A stretch of 7,365 bases of DNA from an uncultured Peptococcaceae bacterium (GTDB taxonomy: Bacteria > Bacillota > Desulfotomaculia > Desulfotomaculales > Desulfallaceae), in contig CAJYBN010000141.1 in the NCBI GenBank assembly GCA_913064925.1, forward strand, positions 1 to 7,365, given 5' to 3'. The notes beneath the pieces are model-generated. The model was not told the origin of the DNA and made no database searches. It worked only from the letters and a program-made list of their open reading frames with translations. A program made the position numbers and the translations under genes. This document shows, one piece after another, positions 1 through 4,874 of the stretch. How positions within the stretch are numbered: position 1 is the stretch's first letter; the number at the start of each line of letters is the position of its first letter.

Positions 1-11
1 CGGCGTCTTTT

Positions 12-40
12 ATTGTATCACCCGCACTGCCCTCTGTCAA
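12..40 (-). promoter_or_regulatory. Strong sigma-A promoter, downstream member of a tandem pair
   Basis: On the minus strand a perfect -35 box TTGACA (35-40) is followed by a 17-base spacer and a -10 box TACAAT (12-17). The bases TGA directly before the -10 make it an extended -10. Transcription would start near position 5 and leave the window leftwards, so the gene it drives is not visible. The match is near-consensus, as expected of very active promoters such as those of rRNA or tRNA operons; the identity of the target is inference. Confidence 0.85.
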
Positions 41-83
41 GATCCTTTTTGTGGTTTAACAGCGCGATTGCACCGACTTAAAC

Positions 84-112
84 ATAATAACACCAACAAA
101 TTTAATTGTCAA
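84..112 (-). promoter_or_regulatory. Strong sigma-A promoter, upstream member of a tandem pair
   Basis: On the minus strand TTGACA (107-112) and TATTAT (84-89) are separated by exactly 17 bases. The predicted start is near position 77. It lies exactly 72 bp upstream of the matching elements of the second promoter, and both point out of the left edge. The DNA just upstream (about 113-150) is A/T-rich, which could act as an UP element. Tandem P1/P2 promoters of this kind are typical of Firmicutes rRNA operons. They are oriented away from yunB, so they do not serve it. Confidence 0.85.
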
Positions 113-143
113 CACCCTTAAGACCACTTTTTATGTTTCTCGT

Positions 144-192
144 AAATATAAAGGCGTAAAGGACTGCTCCGTACGTTAGTCAGTCGCTTGCC
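144..192 (-). terminator. Weak candidate terminator downstream of yunB
   Basis: Reading leftwards after yunB, short complementary arms GACTG (181-185) and CAGTC (162-166) are flanked by outer GGC (190-192) and GCC (153-155), followed by the T-rich stretch TTTATATTT (144-152). The stem is interrupted and the loop is 14 bases, so the structure is not convincing. Position fits: it lies between the yunB stop and the outward tandem promoters, where a terminator would be expected. Confidence 0.3.
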
Positions 193-244
193 TATCGCGT
201 TACCACTTATTATCTATTATTTTACTGGTTTTATGCATGTGCCG

Positions 245-901
245 CTACTTTAACCCGTCGCCTCCCAGAATACCACCGGGTAAGTTTATAACCGCTTCCG
301 GTACGTCTCCCACGATGATACTTTCCGCCACCGGGACCTTGGTAGCCACCTTAACCTCCCCGCTGGAAAGGGGAATGACCACCCTTACCATGGTGTTAAA
401 ATCCAGGTAGATCTTGTGCCTGGTTTGGTTAATCCCGGCCTGCTCAAACCTGTCTATAACGTTCACCTTAACGGTGCCCATCGGATGAATGGCAATATTG
501 ATGTTGGGGCCCATGTCGGCGAATATATAACTTCCCAGCACTTGCCCCAGGGGTACGTAAATCTGCTTGCCGTCCAACTGGCGCAGCCTATGCTGTACGC
601 CAAGGGTAATATCGGCTGCCATCTTATTGATTTTTACCGTGTTGGCCTGCATTAACGCCACCCGGCCGCTGTTGTCCCTATGCACCGCTATAAAATCGCG
701 ATAATCGATATTTTTCCGCGATACCTCCCGTTGCACAGTCTGGTTGATTACGTCGACGGCCATCTGGGTTACTTCCACTTCGGCTATGGAAAACAGCGTG
801 GGCCGCACCCGCCGGTCGAGCAAAAAATATACTCCGCTCAACAGCACCAGCACCAATACGAGGCCGCAAAACTTGCGTAAAGGCCGTCTTTTCTCGAACA
901 T
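245..901 (-). CDS. yunB: YunB-family sporulation protein
   Basis: The 218-residue product starts with a basic stretch (EKRRPLRK) and one hydrophobic segment at about residues 11-28, which suggests a single-pass membrane anchor with most of the protein outside the cytoplasm. The rest matches the YunB family by pattern: a middle block with VPLGQVLGS and MGPNINIAIHPMG, then AGINQTRHKIYL, then a C-terminal part rich in beta-like strands (VVIPLSSGEVKV, VPVAESIIVGDVP). In Bacillus subtilis yunB is a sporulation gene under mother-cell sigma-E control; its biochemical role is not established, so none is claimed here. The ATG at 901 is preceded by only a weak Shine-Dalgarno (GGGGTGG, 906-912), but it gives the expected N-terminal anchor. 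It lies 118 bp downstream of tyrS on the same strand. The gene supports an endospore-forming host. Confidence 0.9.
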   Translation of the reverse strand: MFEKRRPLRKFCGLVLVLVLLSGVYFLLDRRVRPTLFSIAEVEVTQMAVDVINQTVQREVSRKNIDYRDFIAVHRDNSGRVALMQANTVKINKMAADITLGVQHRLRQLDGKQIYVPLGQVLGSYIFADMGPNINIAIHPMGTVKVNVIDRFEQAGINQTRHKIYLDFNTMVRVVIPLSSGEVKVATKVPVAESIIVGDVPEAVINLPGGILGGDGLK

Positions 902-922
902 AGAACCACCCCGTGGGCCGCC

Positions 923-956
923 GCAGCGTTACTGTACACTACACTGCAGCGTTACT
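923..956. repeat. 11-bp direct repeat and hairpin in the yunB leader
   Basis: GCAGCGTTACT occurs perfectly at 923-933 and again at 946-956, a 23-bp period. Read on the minus strand, 923-947 can also fold: GCAGTGT pairs with ACGCTGC (7 bp, one G-T) around an 11-base loop. It lies between a possible -10 element and the yunB start codon, so it could be an operator or leader structure. No regulator is recognised. Confidence 0.5.
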
Positions 957-961
957 ATAAA

Positions 962-969
962 ATTATATG
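962..969 (-). promoter_or_regulatory. yunB: Possible -10 element for yunB
   Basis: The minus strand reads CATATAAT here, about 60 bp upstream of the yunB start. It contains a perfect sigma-A -10 (TATAAT) and differs at one base from the sigma-E-type -10 CATACAAT. No good -35 for either factor is seen at the right distance: TTTAAT-like bases lie about 18 upstream but match TTGACA poorly. If real, it gives yunB a promoter separate from tyrS. Sigma-E control would fit what is known of yunB in Bacillus, but this sequence does not decide it. Confidence 0.35.
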
Positions 970-987
970 GGGTGAATCATTGTCCGA

Positions 988-1017
988 TTAAACCATTCCG
1001 CAAATTTTCGGGTTTAA
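988..1017 (-). repeat. Inverted repeat just after the tyrS stop codon
   Basis: On the minus strand TTAAACC (1011-1017) and GGTTTAA (988-994) form a perfect 7-bp inverted repeat around a 16-base loop, starting three bases past the tyrS stop codon. The stem is A/T-rich and no run of T follows, so it does not look like an intrinsic terminator. It may stabilise the tyrS mRNA end or be chance. Readthrough from tyrS into yunB therefore remains possible. Confidence 0.35.
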
Positions 1018-1019
1018 GT

Positions 1020-2237
1020 TTAAACGATTCGTATAAATTTCCTCTTGCCGGCTTTAATAACCATGCCCGGCACGGGCTTGATCCTCTGGTCGGGTTCCTG
1101 GAACTTTTCCCCGTCAACGCGTACCGCGCCTTGCTGCACCAACCGCCTGGCCTCGCTGGTGCTGGAACAGATACCCGAACGCTGTAACAGTTTGGGCAGC
1201 CAAACCATATCGCCCTCCCAAATGTCCTCCGGAATCTTAAATGTAGGAATTTCTCCGGGAACGTCGTGCTGTTGGAACACGCGCTTAAATTCCTCCTCGG
1301 CCCGGTAGGCAGCTTCCTCCCCGTGGTAAATTTTAACTATCTCCCGGGCCAGGCGCATTTTCGCGTCACGCGGGTGCAATTCCCCGCTTTGCAGGCCGCG
1401 GGCGATCTCCCTCACTTCATGAAGCGGTACAGTGGTTACCAGTTCAAAATAACGCACCATTAACTGATCGGGAATGCTCATGGTTTTACCATACATTTCT
1501 TCCGGGCGCTCATCTATGCCTATGTAGTTACCTAGACTTTTGCTCATTTTTTGCACCCCGTCGGTCCCTTCGATAATGGGCATCATCAGAGCTATCTGGG
1601 GTTCCTGCCCGTACTCGCGCTGCAGGGTTCTCCCCATAAGCAAGTTGAACTTCTGGTCCGTACCGCCCAGTTCCACATCGGCACGCAAGGCCACCGAATC
1701 ATAACCCTGCATTAATGGGTAAAAAAACTCATGCACGCTGATGGGATGCCCTTCCTTGAAACGCTTGGCAAAATCATCGCGCTCCAGCATGCGGGCCACG
1801 GTATACTTGGCGGCCAGTTCAATTACGTCGGCGAATTTCATTGGAGCCAGCCACTTGCTGTTAAAGGTGATGGTGGTTTTTTCCGGGTCCAGTATCTTGA
1901 AAATTTGCCGCTCGTAAGTTTTGGCGTTCTCCATGACCTGTTCCTCGGAAAGCTGCTTTCTGGTTTCTGACTTACCCGTTGGGTCACCGATGCGCGCCGT
2001 AAAATCACCCAAGATAATAGTGGTGCGGTGCCCCAGTTCCTGGAACTGTCTTATTTTATGCAGCACCACCGTATGCCCGAGGTGTATGTCCGGCGCGGTA
2101 GGATCCAAACCCAATTTAATATGTAAAGGTTTACCGGTCTTAATAGACCTCTCCAGCTTGGTAACAAGCTCGTCTTCCGGGACTATTTCCACAACGCCTC
2201 TTTTGATGATCTCCAGCTGCTTTTCCACACTGAGCAT
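1020..2237 (-). CDS. tyrS: Tyrosyl-tRNA synthetase, TyrZ type
   Basis: This cytoplasmic class I synthetase activates tyrosine with ATP and charges tRNA(Tyr). In the 405-residue product the Rossmann catalytic domain carries LGLDPTAPDIHLGH (HIGH-type motif HLGH at residues 52-55) and KMSKS at 230-234; the tyrosine-binding region includes LMQGYDSVAL and GGTDQKFN. A C-terminal S4 RNA-binding domain (about 340-405) contains LLQRSGICSSTSEARRLV. HLGH plus KMSKS places it with the TyrZ-like bacterial group rather than the KFGKS-type TyrS group. The start is ATG at 2237 because AAAGGAG (2246-2252) lies 8 bases before it; a GTG six codons upstream would overlap that site. It has its own extended -10 promoter. 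The transcript leader is only about 33 bases, so no T-box riboswitch fits. The next gene downstream is yunB. Confidence 0.97.
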   Translation of the reverse strand: MLSVEKQLEIIKRGVVEIVPEDELVTKLERSIKTGKPLHIKLGLDPTAPDIHLGHTVVLHKIRQFQELGHRTTIILGDFTARIGDPTGKSETRKQLSEEQVMENAKTYERQIFKILDPEKTTITFNSKWLAPMKFADVIELAAKYTVARMLERDDFAKRFKEGHPISVHEFFYPLMQGYDSVALRADVELGGTDQKFNLLMGRTLQREYGQEPQIALMMPIIEGTDGVQKMSKSLGNYIGIDERPEEMYGKTMSIPDQLMVRYFELVTTVPLHEVREIARGLQSGELHPRDAKMRLAREIVKIYHGEEAAYRAEEEFKRVFQQHDVPGEIPTFKIPEDIWEGDMVWLPKLLQRSGICSSTSEARRLVQQGAVRVDGEKFQEPDQRIKPVPGMVIKAGKRKFIRIV

Positions 2238-2245
2238 ATTGTTAA

Positions 2246-2252
2246 CTCCTTT
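2246..2252 (-). promoter_or_regulatory. tyrS: Ribosome binding site deciding the tyrS start
   Basis: AAAGGAG on the minus strand lies 8 bases before ATG 2235-2237. It overlaps the codons that would be translated if the in-frame GTG at 2253-2255 were used, so the shorter 405-residue protein is preferred. Confidence 0.85.
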
Positions 2253-2277
2253 CACATTCCTCTGCTTCAGTTCTTAA

Positions 2278-2307
2278 ATTATATCAAATATGAAAGATCA
2301 GTTACAA
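2278..2307 (-). promoter_or_regulatory. tyrS: tyrS promoter, extended -10
   Basis: On the minus strand TGATATAAT (2278-2286) is a perfect extended -10. A partial -35, TTGTAA (2302-2307, 4 of 6), lies 18 bases further upstream. The predicted start is near 2271, giving a leader of about 33 bases. It diverges from the PBP promoter; the two -10 boxes are about 75 bp apart and share the DNA between them. Confidence 0.75.
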
Positions 2308-2314
2308 GGCGCCA

Positions 2315-2334
2315 AATTACGTGTAATTACGTGT
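2315..2334. repeat. Perfect 10-bp tandem repeat between divergent promoters
   Basis: AATTACGTGT is repeated twice head to tail with no mismatch (2315-2324, 2325-2334). The period of about one helical turn puts both copies on the same face of the DNA. The repeat ends where the -35 region of the PBP promoter should start and lies 7 bp from the tyrS -35. This is typical placement for a direct-repeat activator or repressor site, but no known regulator's consensus is recognised. Confidence 0.6.
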
Positions 2335-2363
2335 TAAATGTTTCAGCTTGATTGTGTTATAAT
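2335..2363 (+). promoter_or_regulatory. PBP gene promoter, extended -10
   Basis: TGTTATAAT (2355-2363) is a perfect extended -10. The -35 region around 2334-2340 is poor (TTAAAT, 3 of 6), which an extended -10 or an activator can compensate. The predicted start near 2370 leaves a leader of about 34 bases with a strong Shine-Dalgarno. The ATG at 2338 lies upstream of this start and so would not be on the transcript. Confidence 0.75.
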
Positions 2364-2387
2364 TGCGTTGTACAAGGCCCTCTCTTT

Positions 2388-2395
2388 AAAGGAGG
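2388..2395 (+). promoter_or_regulatory. Ribosome binding site pointing to a TTG start
   Basis: AAAGGAGG is a near-perfect Shine-Dalgarno ending 8 bases before TTG 2404-2406. No ATG or GTG in the PBP frame lies at a suitable distance downstream, so TTG is the supported start codon. Confidence 0.85.
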
Positions 2396-2403
2396 AAAAA
2401 TAC

Positions 2404-4701
2404 TTGCCAAAAAACAGGCGCGTAAAAAGAAAGCTCAATCCTTTCCGGTTGGTCATTTTTTTGCTTATATTATCTTTTTTGTTAGCTACGGGCGCGGCCA
2501 TGGGACTGGTAGCCGTCAGCATAAAGGACCTGCCAGTTTTAAATGAGAAAAACCTGGTGCCGATCACGGCCACCCAGATCTTTGACAAGGACGGCAAACT
2601 CGTCGCCCAAATCGGGCTGGAAAACCGGGTACGGGTATCCATAAACTCCCTCCCCAAACACGTCAAGGATGCCTTTCTGGCTGCCGAGGACCATTATTTT
2701 TACGAGCACCACGGCGTCATGATCAAGGCCATCCTGCGCGCTGCTGTAAATGACGCTTTGCATATCATCGGCTTGGATAGGAACTTTCAGGGTGGTAGCA
2801 CCATTACGCAGCAGTTGGTCAAACTCTCCTTTTTAAGCCCAGAAAGAACTTTAAAAAGAAAAATCCAGGAAGTGATTTTAGCCGTCAAGCTGGAGAGAAG
2901 ATATTCTAAGGATGAAATCCTGGAGATGTATTTGAATCGCATTTACCTGGGAGAAGGGGCCTACGGCATTCAAGCCGCAGCACAAACTTATTTTGACAAA
3001 AACGCCAGCGACTTGACGGTGAGTGAAGCCGCGCTGCTGGCCGGCTTGACCAAGTCGCCTAACAATTACTCTCCCTTTAGAAACGCCGAGCTGGCCGTCT
3101 CTCGCCGCAACCAGGTACTGGATGACATGAACCGGTACGGGTTTATTGACACCGTAATCTGCCAGCAAGCCAAGTCGGAAGAACTGTCATTAAAACAAAG
3201 CAAATCCGATACCAGCTATCCCTATCCTTATTTTATCGATTACGTTACGGACCAGCTGGTGGAACAATTCGGGGAAGAACTGGTTTTCAAAGGCGGGTTA
3301 AAAGTATATACCACCTTGGACCCTGAGATACAAAGCTTTGCAGAAAAAGCCATGGCTAATCCGGAAAACTTTCCGGCATCGAAAAAAAACAAGGACGGTG
3401 TTCTGCAGCCTCAGGGGGCGACGGTAGTTCTGGACCCGGAAAACGGAGCGATTCGGGCCCTGGTGGGCGGCAGGGAGCACACGCACAAAAGGGCTTTAAA
3501 CAGGGCCACCATGTCGCCGCGGCAACCGGGATCGGCCATCAAACCCATTTTGGCTTACGGCCCGGCCATTGAGCTGCTGGGCATGGGACCGGCCACCGTT
3601 ATCGACGACGCACCGGTAAAGTACCCCAAATACAAAAATTACGAGCCCCATAACTATGACGGCAAGTACCGCGGGTTAATCACGCTGCGAACGGCGCTGA
3701 CCCACTCGGTCAATGTCGTGGCGGTAAAACTGCTCATGGAACACGTTACCATCCCCAAAGCCATACAATTTGCCCAACGTATGGACATCAACCTTAAGGC
3801 TACCGGCCCGGCCATGGCGTTGGGGGGCATAGACCCCGGCGTAACCCCCCTACAACTGGCCGCTGCGTACAGTGCCATCGCCAATAACGGAATATATAAC
3901 GAGCCGGTCGCCATTTTGCGGGTAGAGGATCAGGAAGGCGTTACCTTGTTTAAAAATACCCCGGTGCCACGCCGGGTTATGAAGGAAACCACTTCCTACT
4001 TGTTAACCAGCATGCTGCAATCCGTCGTCAAGTCCGGCACCGGAACGGGTGCACAAATCGGCCGGCCGGCGGCCGGTAAAACGGGAACTACCGACGAAGG
4101 CAAAGACATCTGGTTTGCCGGCTACACCCCCGATCTGGTGGGAGTGGTTTGGATCGGTTACGATACTCCCACCAAGATGCCGCGCAGCTACGGCGGAACT
4201 TACCCGGCCAGGATATGGCGCGAAATCATGCGGCGAGCACACCAGGACATACCTGCCCGCGACTTTAAGCAGCCGCCCGGCATAGTTACCGCCACCGTCG
4301 ACGGCAAATCGGGCCTGCTGCCGGGTCCCAACACGCCGCCGGAGCATCTGGTAACGGATATCTTTGCTGCGGGAACGGTACCCACTGAAACCGACAACGT
4401 GCACGTTTTAACAGAAGTTTGTGCCACCTCGGGGTTACTGCCTAACGAGTACTGCCCGGAGAGAATAACCAGGGTTATGTTAAAATTACCATATACGGTG
4501 CCGAAAATAGTAATGGATTACGAACAAAGGGTACCCACAGAAATTTGCGACCAGCACGGCCCGGAGCCGGCGCTTAGCCCGGACGGGGAAAACAATGCTA
4601 TTCCGCTTTTGCCTGGCGGCGAACAGAAGCAGCCGGCCGGGCAAAACGGTTGGCCCGGCGTGCCCCGCAATGCGGGTGATAACAATAACGAAAATGATTA
4701 A
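2404..4701 (+). CDS. Class A penicillin-binding protein (PBP1A family)
   Basis: This is a bifunctional cell-wall enzyme that polymerises lipid II into glycan strands and cross-links the stem peptides, anchored in the membrane and acting outside it. Residue numbers use a 765-residue product from TTG 2404. A basic N-terminus is followed by one membrane segment (about 14-38). The glycosyltransferase domain has EDHYFYEHHG (95-104, catalytic Glu 95), GGSTITQQ (130-137), RKIQEVILAVKLE and LNRIYLGEGAYGIQ. The transpeptidase domain has SAIK (nucleophile Ser377, Lys380), SVN (435-437) and KTG (559-561). After it come Cys-containing segments (EVCATSGLLPNEYCP, EICDQHG) usual in Firmicutes homologues and a low-complexity Gly/Pro/Asn tail. 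All catalytic motifs are intact. A longer reading frame starts at ATG 2338, but that codon lies inside the promoter. It is related to mrcA/ponA/pbpF-type genes; the exact orthologue is not decided here. It is divergent from tyrS and convergent with mutS2. Confidence 0.95.
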   Translation: MPKNRRVKRKLNPFRLVIFLLILSFLLATGAAMGLVAVSIKDLPVLNEKNLVPITATQIFDKDGKLVAQIGLENRVRVSINSLPKHVKDAFLAAEDHYFYEHHGVMIKAILRAAVNDALHIIGLDRNFQGGSTITQQLVKLSFLSPERTLKRKIQEVILAVKLERRYSKDEILEMYLNRIYLGEGAYGIQAAAQTYFDKNASDLTVSEAALLAGLTKSPNNYSPFRNAELAVSRRNQVLDDMNRYGFIDTVICQQAKSEELSLKQSKSDTSYPYPYFIDYVTDQLVEQFGEELVFKGGLKVYTTLDPEIQSFAEKAMANPENFPASKKNKDGVLQPQGATVVLDPENGAIRALVGGREHTHKRALNRATMSPRQPGSAIKPILAYGPAIELLGMGPATVIDDAPVKYPKYKNYEPHNYDGKYRGLITLRTALTHSVNVVAVKLLMEHVTIPKAIQFAQRMDINLKATGPAMALGGIDPGVTPLQLAAAYSAIANNGIYNEPVAILRVEDQEGVTLFKNTPVPRRVMKETTSYLLTSMLQSVVKSGTGTGAQIGRPAAGKTGTTDEGKDIWFAGYTPDLVGVVWIGYDTPTKMPRSYGGTYPARIWREIMRRAHQDIPARDFKQPPGIVTATVDGKSGLLPGPNTPPEHLVTDIFAAGTVPTETDNVHVLTEVCATSGLLPNEYCPERITRVMLKLPYTVPKIVMDYEQRVPTEICDQHGPEPALSPDGENNAIPLLPGGEQKQPAGQNGWPGVPRNAGDNNNEND

Positions 4702-4703
4702 GC

Positions 4704-4734
4704 AAAATGGCAGGCTACAAGGCCTGTCTTTTCG
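4704..4734. terminator. Intrinsic terminator between convergent PBP gene and mutS2
   Basis: GGCAGGC (4709-4715) pairs with GCCTGTC (4722-4728): seven pairs with one G-T, around a 6-base loop, followed by TTTT. It begins 8 bases past the PBP stop codon. Reading the other way the hairpin is followed by ATTTTG, so it may also stop mutS2 transcription coming from the right. Its right arm adjoins the chemotaxis-protein remnant. Confidence 0.8.
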
Positions 4735-4866
4735 TATTTCCCCGGCAACCTTCGCCGATTGGTCAGCTAGCTTGCGTATCTCATCCGCCACCACGGAAAA
4801 ACCGCGGTCTGCTTCCCCTGCCTTGGCCGCCTCTATGGCCGCATTAAAAGACAGCAGGTAACCCCC
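4729..4866 (-). pseudogene. Remnant of a methyl-accepting chemotaxis protein signalling domain
   Basis: The minus strand encodes 46 codons that read as the highly conserved hairpin tip of a chemoreceptor cytoplasmic domain: LLSFNAAIEAAKAGEADRG, then FSVVADEIRKLADQSA, then KVAGEIRK. In intact receptors this tip contacts CheA and CheW and lies within a coiled coil of several hundred residues; here both sides are missing. The right end reaches to within 8 bp of the mutS2 stop codon, and the left end runs straight into the terminator hairpin. There is no suitable start codon and ribosome site, and the open frame continues leftwards into antisense of the PBP gene, so it is not a working gene. It is best read as a scar left by deletion or rearrangement. 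Identification of the family is firm; the history is inference. Confidence 0.85.
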
Positions 4867-4874
4867 AACAATAA

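Noticed and set aside
54..83. GTTTAA...TTAAAC inverted repeat between the tandem promoters.
   Set aside because: It has a 6-bp A/T-rich stem with an 18-base loop and no T-run; it could easily be chance and is not supported as a terminator or operator.
2253..2255. Upstream GTG as the tyrS start (411 residues).
   Set aside because: The strong AAAGGAG site overlaps the following codons and is ideally spaced for the ATG at 2237.
2311..2340. TTAACA-like units on the minus strand near the tandem repeat resemble PhoP boxes.
   Set aside because: The repeat period is 10 bp rather than the 11 bp typical of PhoP boxes, and only one unit fits; the evidence is too thin to name a regulator.
2790..2802. 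Plus-strand GGGTGGTAGCACC resembles the T-box antiterminator core.
   Set aside because: It lies inside the PBP coding region and encodes the conserved QGGSTITQQ glycosyltransferase motif; no leader or downstream synthetase gene follows on that strand.
4486..4794. Open frame of 102 codons starting in the chemoreceptor-like sequence could be called a small gene.
   Set aside because: Only its first part is receptor-like; the rest is antisense to the PBP gene, and there is no ribosome binding site. It is treated as a pseudogene remnant instead.
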